From the NCBI GenBank assembly GCA_963756975.1, contig CAVWPS010000002.1, positions 806,001 through 870,000 on the forward strand: a DNA stretch of 64,000 nucleotides. The letters run 5' to 3'. Positions within the stretch are counted from its first letter, which is position 1. The number at the start of each line of letters is the position of its first letter. Origin of the DNA: CAVRQM01 sp963756975 (GTDB taxonomy: Bacteria; Pseudomonadota; Alphaproteobacteria; Acetobacterales; Acetobacteraceae). Of this stretch, positions 9,910 through 19,019 are shown piece by piece. The notes below the pieces were generated by a model. That model saw nothing but the letters and a program-made list of their open reading frames with translations. It had not been told where the DNA came from and searched no databases. The position numbers and the translations under genes are program-made.

Positions 9910-10692
9910 ATGACCATCCGCGTGACTGTCTGGAACGAGTTCATCCATGAGCGTGAGAACGCGGTCGTGCGGGGCATCTACCCGGACGGCATCCATCGCA
10001 CGATCGCGGACGCGCTCGCCGCACCCGATCTGACGGTCGACACCGCGACGCTGGGCGAGCCGGAGCACGGCCTGCCGCAGTCGCGGCTGGATGCGACGGA
10101 CGTGCTGCTGTGGTGGGGGCACAAGGCGCACGGCGACGTGGCCGATGCGGTTGTCGAGCGTGTGGCGCAGCGTGTTTGGGAAGGCATGGGGCTGATCGTC
10201 CTGCACTCCGGCCACTTCTCGAAGATCTTCAAACGACTCATGGGATCGCCTTGCGCGCTGCGGTGGCGGGAAGCCGGCGAACGCGAGCGCGTGTGGGTCG
10301 CGAACCCGGGTCATCCAATCGCGCAGGGCATCGGGCCGGCGTTCGAGATCGAGAACTCGGAGATGTACGGCGAGCCGTTCGTGGTGCCGGAACCGCTCGA
10401 GACGGTGTTCGTCTCCTGGTATCAGGGCGGCGAGGTGTTCCGGTCCGGGCTGACGTGGCGGCGCGGTGCCGGCAACATCTTCTATTTCGGCGCGGGCCAC
10501 GAGACCTACCCGATTTACCACAACGCGACGGTGCAGACGGTGCTGCGGAACGCGGTGCGCTGGGCGTACAATCCGGCGCCGCCCTGGACCACGGTGTCCA
10601 ACGCCGCGAACCGGCCGATCCATGAGGCGATGGAGAAGATCGAGGCGCGTGGTGGATCGTTGCATGCTGCCGGCGAGGCGGGCTTCCGGTGA
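9910..10692 (+). CDS. thuA: ThuA-like trehalose-utilisation protein
   Basis: Cytoplasmic protein of 260 residues with the ThuA/class I glutamine amidotransferase-like fold; recognisable elements are RVTVWNEFIHE at the N-terminus, DVLLWWGHKAHGDV near residue 64 and GHETYPIYHN near residue 198. The ATG at 9910 is preferred over a TTG at 9895 because GGAGAG lies four bases upstream. In rhizobia ThuA acts with the oxidoreductase ThuB in catabolism of trehalose and related disaccharides through keto-sugars; the precise chemistry of ThuA is uncertain. The next gene is ThuB-like and overlaps by four bases (GTGA), strengthening the assignment. Confidence 0.82.
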   Translation: MTIRVTVWNEFIHERENAVVRGIYPDGIHRTIADALAAPDLTVDTATLGEPEHGLPQSRLDATDVLLWWGHKAHGDVADAVVERVAQRVWEGMGLIVLHSGHFSKIFKRLMGSPCALRWREAGERERVWVANPGHPIAQGIGPAFEIENSEMYGEPFVVPEPLETVFVSWYQGGEVFRSGLTWRRGAGNIFYFGAGHETYPIYHNATVQTVLRNAVRWAYNPAPPWTTVSNAANRPIHEAMEKIEARGGSLHAAGEAGFR

Positions 10693-11744
10693 CCGACCGC
10701 ATCCTGGTGCTCGGCACCGGCGACATCGCCGCACAGCACGCGCGGCAGTTCCTGAAAATTCCGAGTTGCGAGCTGGTCGCGGCGGTCGACGTGAACGGCG
10801 AGCGGGCGCAGCGTTATGCCGCACAGCACGGCATCGCGAACACGTTCGACAGTCTGGAGCAGGCGATCGCATGGGGGCGGTTCGACGCCGCCGTCAACGC
10901 GACGCCCGACGGGGTCCACAAGGTGACGTCGCTGAAACTGATCGCGGCCGGCAAGTCGGTGTTCTGCGAAAAGCCGCTCGCGCTGAACGGCCCGGACGCG
11001 TTCGAGATGACCGAGGCGGCCGAGCGGGCGGGCGTCGTCAACATGGTCAACTTCACCTACCGCAACGCCGCCGCAATCCAGATGGCGCGGCAGATGGTCG
11101 ACGACGGCACGATCGGGACGGTGCGCCATATCGAGGCGAGCTATCTGCAAAGCTGGCTGACGGCCTCGCACTGGGGCGATTGGCGGACGGAGGAGCGTTG
11201 GCTCTGGCGGCTGTCGACGGCGCACGGATCGAACGGCGTGCTGGGCGACATCGGCATCCACCTGCTCGACTTCGTGACGTTCGGCACCGGCCTCGAAATT
11301 TCGGCTTTGCAGGCGCGGCTGACGACCTTTGATAAGGCCGAGGGCGGGCGGATCGGCGCGTACAAGCTCGACGCCAACGATTCGGTCGTCATCACGGCGG
11401 AGATGGACAACGGCGCACTCGCGTCGATCCACATGACGCGGTTCGCGACCGGCAGCGAGAACGATCTGAACCTCGCGATCTATGGCGAACTCGGCGGCCT
11501 GAAAGTGTGGGCGAACAGCCGCGATTCGTGGCTGGAGACGTGCCTGGGCGCCGACACGGCGACGCAGACATGGACGCGCCACCCCTGCCCCGCGACACCG
11601 CGCAACGAGCAGCGGTTCGCCGCCGCACTGGTGTCGGGCCGCAACGGGCAGCCGGGGTTTCGCCGCGCGGCCGAACTGCAGACATGGCTCGACCGCTGCG
11701 TCGTCTCCGACACGCAACGCCGGATGGTCGGCGTCGCGGGATGA
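10689..11744 (+). CDS. thuB: ThuB-like Gfo/Idh/MocA family oxidoreductase
   Basis: NAD(P)-dependent sugar dehydrogenase, 351 residues. Rossmann motif ILVLGTGDIAAQHA begins at about residue 4 and the catalytic-lysine motif CEKPLALN is near residue 97; the C-terminal beta-sheet domain contains HIEASYLQSWL and GSNGVLGDIGIHLLDF, with the family's His. GTG start overlaps the thuA stop. With the upstream transporter and ThuA this is the expected oxidising partner in trehalose-type keto-sugar catabolism; substrate is inferred only from context. Confidence 0.83.
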   Translation: MTDRILVLGTGDIAAQHARQFLKIPSCELVAAVDVNGERAQRYAAQHGIANTFDSLEQAIAWGRFDAAVNATPDGVHKVTSLKLIAAGKSVFCEKPLALNGPDAFEMTEAAERAGVVNMVNFTYRNAAAIQMARQMVDDGTIGTVRHIEASYLQSWLTASHWGDWRTEERWLWRLSTAHGSNGVLGDIGIHLLDFVTFGTGLEISALQARLTTFDKAEGGRIGAYKLDANDSVVITAEMDNGALASIHMTRFATGSENDLNLAIYGELGGLKVWANSRDSWLETCLGADTATQTWTRHPCPATPRNEQRFAAALVSGRNGQPGFRRAAELQTWLDRCVVSDTQRRMVGVAG

Positions 11745-11880
11745 CGCCGAGGGCGATCTTCCGGGCAAGGCCGTGACCGTGACCGGAGCCACGCAAGGCC
11801 TCGCCGCCTCCCCGCTGCGGGACCACGCGGGAATCACGACCGGCGCGTCGGGCATTGCCGACCGACAAGGGAGACAAGCC

Positions 11881-12000
11881 ATGGAACGAGGATGTTTCGT
11901 CGCCGACCACATCATCGAGGTGACCGGCACGGTGTCCGACGATGTCGCGGGGACCGGGGCCGATCGCGCGACGGCGCGCAAGATGCCGGGCCTGGGCTGA
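11881..12000 (+). CDS. Possible small protein, 39 residues
   Basis: Short open frame starting at ATG 11881 behind a good Shine-Dalgarno (AAGGGAG, about eight bases upstream), ending in a TGA that overlaps the ATG of the next oxidoreductase (TGATG), as in a coupled operon. The third codon positions are almost all G or C, like neighbouring genes. The frame can be extended upstream to a GTG at 11773. I recognise no family. It could be a true small protein or a translational leader; bases 11745-11880 hold no other convincing gene. Confidence 0.35.
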   Translation: MERGCFVADHIIEVTGTVSDDVAGTGADRATARKMPGLG

Positions 12001-13165
12001 TGGTCGACGCGTCGGCGGAGCCGGGAACGGGACGAAAACTGCGGCTCGGCATGGTCGGTGGCGGACGCGACGCGTTCATCGGCGCGGTGCACCGGATCGC
12101 CGCGCGGCTCGACGACCGCTACGAACTCGTCGCCGGCTGCCTGTCGTCCGACCCGCAACGCGCCGCCGCGTCGGCCGCCGATCTGCTGCTGCCGGCCGAT
12201 CGCTCGTACGCCGATTTCGGGGACGATGGCGCGGCGAGGAAGCCGGACGCATCGACGTGGTCGCGATCGTGACGCCGAACCATCTGCACGTCCCGGTCGC
12301 GCGCGCGTTCCTGGCGCAAGGCATCGACGTCATCTGCGACAAACCGCTCTCGGCGACGCTGGCCGAAGCCCGCTCGCTGCGGGAGGCGGTGGCGAGCGCG
12401 GGCGTGATCTTCGCGCTCACCTACAACAATACCGGTCACGCCATGGTCCGCCACGCGCGGGAGATGGTGCGGGCGGGGGCGCTCGGCGACATTCGCGTCG
12501 TGCAGGCCGAATACGCGCAGGATTGGCTGGCGCTGCCGATCGAGCGCGACGGGCACAAGCAGGCCACATGGCGGCTCGATCCCGCGCGATCCGGCGTCGG
12601 CGGCTGCATCAGCGACATCGGCACGCACGCGTACAATCTGGCCGCGTACGTGACGGGGCAAATCCCGGGCGAGGTCTGCGCCGAGCTGACGCGGTTCGTC
12701 GGGGGACGGGCGCTCGACGACGACGCGTCCGTGATGCTGCGCTACGGGTCGGGCGCGCGCGGCGTGCTGTGGGCGAGCCAGGTCGCGACAGGGTGCGAGA
12801 ACGCGCTGAGCCTGCGTGTGTACGGATCGAAAGGCGGGCTGGAGTGGCGGCAGGAACGGCCGAACGAGCTGATCGTCAGCGAACTCGGCCGCGCGCAACG
12901 CCGGCTCACCAAAGGCGGGCCGGAAAGCGGGCCGGCGGCACGGCACGCCACGCGGACGCCGGCGGGTCTTCCGGACGGCTACCTCGACGCGTTCGCCACG
13001 ATCTACGCCGACGCGGCCGAACTGATCCTGTCGCGCCGCGAAGGCCGCGCGCCGAACCCGCTGGCGACGACGGTGCCGGGGATCGAGGACGGCCTGTCCG
13101 CGATGCGCTTCGTCGATGCGGCCGTGCACTCCTCGGCGGCCGGCGGCGTCTGGACCGCGACGTAA
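12000..13165 (+). CDS. Gfo/Idh/MocA family oxidoreductase, frame interrupted near 12236
   Basis: Second sugar-type dehydrogenase of the locus. N-terminal Rossmann motif LRLGMVGGGRDAFIGAVHRI is in one frame; from IDVVAIVTPNHLHVPVA onward the protein continues in another. Restoring one base in the GCGGCGAGG run at 12231-12240 joins them, and the total length (1166) fits one missing base; this is the only deletion-type shift in the window. The lysine motif reads CDKPLSAT, with Asp replacing the usual Glu of EKP. C-terminal domain has GGCISDIGTHAYNLAAYVTG and runs to the expected end, about 388 residues in all. Specific substrate unknown; location beside thuA/thuB suggests a sugar or keto-sugar. 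Confidence 0.8.
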
Positions 13166-13249
13166 GCACGCGCGGAGCCGACGGCGTGCCGGCCTTTGCC
13201 GGCGGTTGAGCGGTCCGCCGCGGCAGGCAAATCTTCAGGGCCGCCGGCC

Positions 13250-14156
13250 TCAGACGCCGTGCACCCGCAGCTTGCCGTCGATGAATTTCTTCGCACGCGG
13301 GATGTCCGCTTCGTCGAGGTGCTCGATCACCAGGGGAATGTTCGGGTGCTTGCGCGACAACCGCACGACATAGTCGTCGTAATCGAGCGACCCCAGCCCC
13401 GGCGCCGGCAGCTCGACACCGCCGACGCCGCGAAAGCTATGCGCCTCCGACGCGTCGATGGCGGCATGCTTCTCCTCCGACGATCCGGCGCGCTTCACGT
13501 CCTTCGCGTGGGAGATGCAGACGCGGTCGGCGAGCGTGTCGAAGATGCGCTTCAGCGTGCCGCCCATGTCGTCGATGTTGTGACCCTCGAAGTAGTTCGT
13601 CGGGTCCATCAGCAGACCGAGTTCCGGATGGTCGACTTCGGCGAACATCCGCACCGTCTCCTCGACGGAGCCCACGACGTTGTTGACGTAGGTTTCCATC
13701 AGGAACACCGCGCCATGGTCGTACGCGACCTGTGCGAGTTCGGCGACGACGGCGCGGCAGTCGGCAAAACCATCTTCGGTCTTGTTGTGTGGATGCGAGA
13801 CCCAGTCGCTGTCGGTCGCATAGGTGCCGGTCTCGCTGATCACGTAGGGCGATCCGAACGAGCGTGCGTTGCGCAGGATCGCCTTCAGCATGTCGAGTTT
13901 TTCGCGTCGCGCAGCCGGGTCGGGGTGGACGATGTTGGTGTAGCCGGACAGCGCGCAAATCGGCAGATTGTGGTCGCGGAACATCTCGCGTACTCTGGCG
14001 CGCCTTCTCGGGCGTGATCGCGTCCGGCGTCGAGAAGTCGATGTCCTTGAACGCGAGATCGAGCTGCACGGTGTTGAACCCGAGTGCGCGGATGCGCTTG
14101 GCCTGCTCTTCCAACTCGTACGGGAAGTAGCCCGTGAAGATGCCGACCTGGATCAT
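13250..14156 (-). CDS. Sugar phosphate isomerase/epimerase (xylose-isomerase-like TIM barrel), frame interrupted near 13994
   Basis: TIM-barrel metal-dependent isomerase/epimerase of about 301 residues (AP_endonuc_2 fold, as in IolE, IolI or tagatose epimerases). The N-terminus MIQVGIFTGYFPYELEEQAK is in one frame and continues in another from MFRDHNLPICALSGYTNIVH. Removing one base at about 13994 gives KARQVREMFRDH; total length 907 fits one inserted base. Likely metal ligands are visible as Glu in VISETGT, Glu in LMETYVNN, Asp in LLMDPTNYF, His in CISHAKD and Glu in LVIEHLDE. It overlaps the preceding Gfo/Idh gene on this strand by four bases (TGATGA arrangement), suggesting both act on the same substrate. 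Confidence 0.8.
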
Positions 14157-15247
14157 CGTCCGCCTCCTTCGTATTGCGGCGCGATTTCACGCCGTTCTTC
14201 CATCGAGCGGTATGCGGCATCGACCAGCGCCATCGTCCGCACGTTGTCGGCCGCGTCCAGCACCGGGGGCGTTCCGGTCGCGACCGCGTATTGCAGCTGT
14301 TCCATCACGCCCGCGAACGCCTGCGGGAACCAGCGCGTCGTCCAGCGCGGCTCGACCCATTCGCCACCCGTCGCGGTGCGGGACGCATAGCGTAGCGTCG
14401 ACGCGCTGCCGTTCGGGTAGTCGGGCCAGCCGATCGTGCCCTGCGCCACGCCGTCCAGCCCCTCCATCCGCCACTTGATGTATGTGTCGGACTGGTAGCC
14501 GGGCTCGCGCGGGCCGCTCCAGACGTCGTCCATCGACATCGCGAGCGCCCCCGAGGCAAAGCGCATCGTCGACACCACGATCCCGTCGCGGTGCGCGAAT
14601 TGCGTGCGCGGATCGGTGCGCGCGGTCGTGCTGATGCCGATGGGGTCGCCGAGCAGGAAGCGCAGCGCGTCCAGATGGTGGATGCCCATGTTCAGGATCG
14701 TCAGCCGGTCGTATGCGGCCAGGAACGGCTGCCAGTGCGGGATCGCCCGCATCTCGATCGTCATCAGCACGGGCGTGCCCAGCGCGTCGCGGTCGAGCAG
14801 TTGCCGCAGCACCCGCATCGATTGGTCGTACCGCATGTTCTGGTTGACCGACAGAATCTTGCCGGCCGCCCGCGCCTCGGCGACAAGCAGCGCCGCCTCC
14901 CTCGCGTCCAGCGCCAACGGCTTCTGCGCCAGAATGCCCTTGATGTGCGGCTGCTTGAGCGCGTGGCGGATCAGTGCGGGTTGCTGGTCCGGCGGGAACG
15001 CGATGTCGAGGATGACGACGCCTGAATCTTCGATCAGCGCGTGCGGCGTCTCGTGCGTGCGCGGAATGCCCCAGCGTTGTGCCACCTCGGCCGCGCGGGA
15101 CGCGGTGCGGGACGCGATGGCGACGACCGGAAAGCCGGCCTCGGCGTACGCCGCAAGCTGGACGTCGGCCATGATGAAGCCGGCGCCGATGCAGCCGATC
15201 GGGATGTCGCGCACACGGATCGGCGGGTCCGGCTCGAACTCATTCAT
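14153..15247 (-). CDS. Gfo/Idh/MocA family oxidoreductase
   Basis: Intact 364-residue NAD(P)-dependent oxidoreductase. Rossmann motif IGCIGAGFIMADVQLAAYAE begins near residue 17; the catalytic-lysine motif reads LAQKPLALD near residue 105, with Gln in place of Glu. C-terminal domain has YDRLTILNMGIHHLDALRFL including the conserved His pair. It sits between the CUT2 ATPase gene (eight-base overlap) and the TIM-barrel isomerase (four-base overlap), so all five minus-strand genes from 18007 down to 13250 look like one operon: importer, dehydrogenase, isomerase. Such sets often handle inositols or rare sugars, but substrate is not determinable here. Confidence 0.88.
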   Translation of the reverse strand: MNEFEPDPPIRVRDIPIGCIGAGFIMADVQLAAYAEAGFPVVAIASRTASRAAEVAQRWGIPRTHETPHALIEDSGVVILDIAFPPDQQPALIRHALKQPHIKGILAQKPLALDAREAALLVAEARAAGKILSVNQNMRYDQSMRVLRQLLDRDALGTPVLMTIEMRAIPHWQPFLAAYDRLTILNMGIHHLDALRFLLGDPIGISTTARTDPRTQFAHRDGIVVSTMRFASGALAMSMDDVWSGPREPGYQSDTYIKWRMEGLDGVAQGTIGWPDYPNGSASTLRYASRTATGGEWVEPRWTTRWFPQAFAGVMEQLQYAVATGTPPVLDAADNVRTMALVDAAYRSMEERREIAPQYEGGGR

Positions 15248-16008
15248 CGATCGGCTCGCCGCTCTCCGTCATGCCGGTGATGATCCGCTCGACCTCACCC
15301 ACGGTGGTCGTGCGCGGATCGACATTGTCCGCCACCACCTTGCCGCGCCGCATCACCACGATCCGGTCCACCACCTGAAAGACGTGGTGGATGTTGTGCG
15401 CGATGAAAATGCACGAATGCCCGGAGTCCCGCGCGCCACGCACGAAGCGCAGCACGCCCTGCGTCTCGGCGACGCCCAAATTGTTGGTCGGCTCGTCGAG
15501 GATGATCAGCTCGCTGTCGAAATACATCGCGCGCGCGATCGCCACCGCCTGGCGCTCGCCGCCCGACAGCGAGCCGATCGGCGTCGTCGGCGGGATGTCC
15601 TTCGTGATGCCGACCTCGCGCATCAGCTTCTTGGCCACCTCATCCATCGTCGCGCGGTCGAGGCGGTTGAACCAGCGCGGCCCGGTCAGCGGCTCGCGGC
15701 CGAGGAACATGTTGCGCGAAATCGACAGCTGCGTGACCAGTGCGGAATCCTGGTAGATCGTCTCGATCCCGAGCGCGATCGCGTCCGTCGTGCTGCCGAT
15801 CTCGACCTTCTTGCCGCGCAGGAAGATCTCGCCCGATGTTTTCGGCACCGCGCCGGACAGCACCTTGATGAGAGTCGATTTGCCCGCCCCGTTATCGCCC
15901 AGCAGGCCGACGATCTCGCGTTCGTTGACGGTCAGGCTCACATCCTGCAGCGCCGTCACGCGGCCGTAGGATTTGCGTGATGTGCGACATGCGGATCAGC
16001 TCGCCCAT
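15240..16008 (-). CDS. Sugar ABC transporter ATP-binding protein (CUT2, single domain), frame interrupted near 15975
   Basis: ATPase subunit of a ribose/fructose-type importer. Walker A (GDNGAGKST, about residue 40), signature LSGGERQAVAIARAM and Walker B (LIILDEPTNN) are all present. Starting at ATG 16008, five bases after the permease stop, the first eleven residues (MGELIRMSHIT) are in one frame and the rest in another. Deleting the extra base at about 15975 gives TKSYGRVTALQDVSLTV. Length 769 fits one insertion. At about 255 residues it has a single nucleotide-binding domain, like FrcA, not the tandem RbsA form, so two copies would dimerise. Reading restarts from ATG 15959 would lose strand beta-1 and the adenine-stacking Tyr. 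Confidence 0.85.
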
Positions 16009-16013
16009 GGCGG

Positions 16014-17012
16014 TCAGGTCCCCGCCTGGTGGCGGCGTTCGAGCCACGAGTGCAGCGCCATCATTCCCAGGATGATCGCGCCGATGAAGATGTTGTAGGC
16101 GAGGCCGGGGACGCCCACGAGCACGATGCCGTTTCGCATCACGCGCAGGATGAAGATGCCGAGCACGGTGCCGATGATCGTGCCGCGCCCGCCGGTCAGC
16201 GCCGTGCCGCCGATGACGACCATCGCGATCACCTCCAACTCGTAGCCGGTGCCGCTGTTCGGGTTCGCGGCCGATGTGCGGATCGAGCTGATGATTCCGG
16301 CGAACGCGGCCAGCATCGCCGACAGCATGAACAGCGCGATCTTCGTGCGCTCGACCTTGACGCCGCGCGCCCGGGCGGCACCGGGGTTGCCGCCGGCCGC
16401 CTGGATCCAGTTGCCGACTTTCGATTGGGTCAGCACGTAGCCGAGCACCGCGGCCACGCCGATGAACCAGAACAGCGAGGCGTAAATGCGGAAATTTCCG
16501 ACATACAGATCGCCGACCAGCAACCGCGCGAGCCAGCTGCCGCCCGCCGTCCAGGTGCGCTGCGGGAAGCCGTCGGTGACGAACAGGGCGGTGCCGCGCA
16601 CGACGAGCAGCATGCCGAGCGTCACCAGGAACGACGGTATTTTCAGCCGCGTCACGAACCAGCCGTTGATGAACCCGATCAGCGCCGCGACCGCTATCGC
16701 GACCACGAACGAAGCTTCGAGCGGCATGACGCCGCTATTGGTCAGCGTCCACATCAGCACCGGCGAGAAGCCGAACAGCGAGCCGACCGAGAGATCGAAC
16801 TCCCCCGATGTCATCAGCAGCGTCATCGCCAGCGCGATCAGGCCGAGTTCCACGGTGAAGGCGAGCGTGTTGCTGATGTTTCCGGGCGAGAGGAAATCGT
16901 GGTTGATCGCCCAGAACACGAACAGTTCGACGACAAGCAGCACGAACGGTCCGAACTCGGCGCGTGCGATCAGCCGCTGCGGAAGCGAGCGTCGGTCCAA
17001 GATGTTGTCCAA
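16014..17012 (-). CDS. Sugar ABC transporter permease (CUT2, RbsC/FrcC type)
   Basis: Hydrophobic permease of about 332 residues with eight to ten membrane segments. Family motifs are GEFDLSVGSLFGFSPVL near residue 75 and a conserved AAGGNPGAARARGVKVERTK loop near residue 220, followed by GGTALTGGRGTIIGTVLG. No ATG or GTG lies between the binding-protein stop and the first helix, so a TTG is needed: 17012 (LDNILDRRSLPQRL) or 17000. The frame stays open upstream into the binding-protein gene, but that part is a shadow. Partner of the adjoining ATPase and binding protein in one complete CUT2 importer. Confidence 0.85.
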   Translation of the reverse strand: MDNILDRRSLPQRLIARAEFGPFVLLVVELFVFWAINHDFLSPGNISNTLAFTVELGLIALAMTLLMTSGEFDLSVGSLFGFSPVLMWTLTNSGVMPLEASFVVAIAVAALIGFINGWFVTRLKIPSFLVTLGMLLVVRGTALFVTDGFPQRTWTAGGSWLARLLVGDLYVGNFRIYASLFWFIGVAAVLGYVLTQSKVGNWIQAAGGNPGAARARGVKVERTKIALFMLSAMLAAFAGIISSIRTSAANPNSGTGYELEVIAMVVIGGTALTGGRGTIIGTVLGIFILRVMRNGIVLVGVPGLAYNIFIGAIILGMMALHSWLERRHQAGT

Positions 17013-17056
17013 TCTGAACGAGTTGCGGCGACCGACCGGCCGCCGCGAGCAGTGAG

Positions 17057-18007
17057 CTACTTGGCGGAGAGGATCTTGTCGTACGCCGCGGCCGTGTTCT
17101 TTTCGTAGAGCGTTCCGGTGACGACGTTGAAGCCCGGCGGGATGCCGCTTGCGGCCATCGAGGCGAGCGACAGCGCGACGTAGCTCGTCGCCTGCGGGTC
17201 CTGCCATTGCGCCGCGTTGACGTAGCCGGCCAGCACCTCCTGCGTCGTGTCGACCGAATCGCCCCAGCCGATCACGGGGATCTCGCCCTTCGCCACGCCG
17301 ACCTGGTCGAACACGCGCTTGATGCTGCCGGTGACGAGGTCGCCGAGGCCGATGACCGCCTTGATCTTCTTGCGGTTGGCGGTGAGGTAGTCCGACATCC
17401 GGTTGATGATCTCGGCCTGGTCGAGCGTCGTGTCGGTCACTTCCCAGGTGATGCCGAGCGGCTTGAACACGCTGGCGACGCCCTGCTCTTCCTGCACGCC
17501 GTACGTGGCGCCCGGAACCTCGACCGGCATCCAGACGAAGTCGCCGGCCTTCACCAATTTATGGTCGACCAGATACTGCGCCCAGTTATGGCCGAAGATC
17601 ACCAGATCGCCGCCGACATAGGCGTTGAAGCTCGCCTTCGGGTCGGGCGTGTTGAAGTTGATGATCGGGATGTGCGCGGCGTTGGCTTCCTTCGCGACAT
17701 CGACAAGGCTGCCCGGGTCGGGGCTGCTGGTCACGATGCCGTCCGCGTGGGCGGCGATGGCGGCGCGCTCGGCTTCCTGCTGCGAGGCGACGTCGCCGCT
17801 GTGGAACGACGTGTTGACCGTGTTGCCGGTGTCCGTCGCCCACTGCTTCGCGCCGGCGAGGAAATAGGTCCAGACCGGGTCGGCCGGCGAGCCGTGCGAA
17901 ATCCAGTAGTAGGTCTTCGCCTGCGCCGCGAGCGGTGCGGCCATGATCAGCGCGAGGCTCGCGGCCAGGATCCGGATTCTGTTTCTCACGTCGTTCTTCC
18001 CCGTCAT
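17057..18007 (-). CDS. Sugar ABC transporter substrate-binding protein (RbsB/periplasmic-binding type)
   Basis: Periplasmic binding protein type 1 fold, 316 residues with a Sec signal peptide (hydrophobic segment around residues 10-27, cleavage after AQA). Mature start KTYYWISHGSPADPVW; later motifs include QQEAERAAIAAHADGIVTSS and IPVIGWGDSVDTTQEVLAGY, typical of pentose/hexose-binding proteins. Start at ATG 18007 (AGGGTC upstream); a GTG at 17989 preceded by GGGGAAG is an equally good alternative and would still keep the signal peptide. First gene of the minus-strand importer, dehydrogenase and isomerase operon, downstream of an AraC regulator on the same strand. Confidence 0.87.
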   Translation of the reverse strand: MTGKNDVRNRIRILAASLALIMAAPLAAQAKTYYWISHGSPADPVWTYFLAGAKQWATDTGNTVNTSFHSGDVASQQEAERAAIAAHADGIVTSSPDPGSLVDVAKEANAAHIPIINFNTPDPKASFNAYVGGDLVIFGHNWAQYLVDHKLVKAGDFVWMPVEVPGATYGVQEEQGVASVFKPLGITWEVTDTTLDQAEIINRMSDYLTANRKKIKAVIGLGDLVTGSIKRVFDQVGVAKGEIPVIGWGDSVDTTQEVLAGYVNAAQWQDPQATSYVALSLASMAASGIPPGFNVVTGTLYEKNTAAAYDKILSAK

Positions 18008-18104
18008 TGTTTGCTGACCCTCGTTCGCCGGGGCCAGCGACCTCGATAGCATCGCTGTGCGGGCGGTGCCACTGCAACCTGGATCGTCGGCGACCGACGT
18101 CGCG

Positions 18105-19019
18105 CTACGAGGCGCGCGTCCTGACCGTACCATAGGCACCGCTGCTGCGGTACTCGCGCGGGCTGATCGCGTAGATGCGCCGGAACACCTTGGCAAAATA
18201 GTTCGCGTCGCTGAAACCGCAGCGCGCCGCGATTTCCTTGATCGGTGCCGTCTCGGTATGCAGCAGCCCCGCCGCCCGCTCCATCCGCTGTTGCAGCAAA
18301 TAGCGCGCCGGCGACACGCCCTCGCTGGCGGCGAACACGCGGCTGAAATGGTGGCGGCTGAGCCCGGCCGCGTCCGCCATCCGGGCCACGTCCAGCGGCC
18401 CCGACGCGCGCGTGCTGCACAGCGACATCGCCCGCTCCACGGCACCCGGGCGAGCCGGCCCGGTCTGGGCCTTGCCGGGTGCGAGGATGTGGTCGGCGAG
18501 CGTCATGGCGGCGGCATACGCGACCTCCGACGCGCGGGCCGCAGACGTCGCCTGCCCGTCGAGCACGGCGGCACACAGTTCGCCGAGGCGGTCCACCACC
18601 GGGCCGGGCAGCGCCACCACCGGGCCGGCGACGCCCAGCATCTCGCGCCACAGCCGCAGCACCTCGCGCCCGCTCAGGCACAGCCAGAAGAACTCCCACC
18701 GCGCGTGGCGGCCGAGCCAGTACCGGTTGTCGTGCGGGAAGCGCAGCAGCAGCGTCTGCCCCGGTCCGATGTCGTAATCGCGGCCTTCGAAGCGGAGGTT
18801 GCCGCGGCCGCCCAGCGTGTGCTGCACCAACACGAACGGCCCCTCGCCGCGCCGCAGGCCGTGCCAGTCGTAGGCCGGATCGCGGCAATCGTCGTAGCCG
18901 GCGCTGGTGACCATCGCGTGCAGGCGCGTGCCGCCCTTCGGGAACAGCACCGAGACCCCGCCGGGTGTGCGGGCCGACAGACCGGCGAGCGGGTTCGGCA
19001 GCACGGAATTACCCCTCAT
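18105..19019 (-). CDS. AraC family transcriptional regulator
   Basis: 304-residue regulator. N-terminal cupin-like ligand domain (about 1-165: YDIGPGQTLLLRFPHDNRYW, WEFFWLCLSG) and C-terminal double helix-turn-helix (about 200-300: PLDVARMADAAGLSRHHFSR and PIKEIAARCGFSDANYFAKV, then FRRIYAISPREYR). It is divergent from the GH4 gene and just upstream of the minus-strand sugar operon, so it may control one or both in response to a sugar. Direct repeats in the shared upstream region are candidate binding sites. Confidence 0.88.
   Translation of the reverse strand: MRGNSVLPNPLAGLSARTPGGVSVLFPKGGTRLHAMVTSAGYDDCRDPAYDWHGLRRGEGPFVLVQHTLGGRGNLRFEGRDYDIGPGQTLLLRFPHDNRYWLGRHARWEFFWLCLSGREVLRLWREMLGVAGPVVALPGPVVDRLGELCAAVLDGQATSAARASEVAYAAAMTLADHILAPGKAQTGPARPGAVERAMSLCSTRASGPLDVARMADAAGLSRHHFSRVFAASEGVSPARYLLQQRMERAAGLLHTETAPIKEIAARCGFSDANYFAKVFRRIYAISPREYRSSGAYGTVRTRAS

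Noticed and set aside
15959..15959. ATPase gene starting at this internal ATG
   Set aside because: It would lack the first strand and the aromatic residue that stacks with adenine; the preceding frame supplies both after a one-base correction.
16014..17207. Longer 397-residue version of the CUT2 permease
   Set aside because: The first 65 codons overlap the binding-protein gene and are Arg/His-rich with no membrane character.
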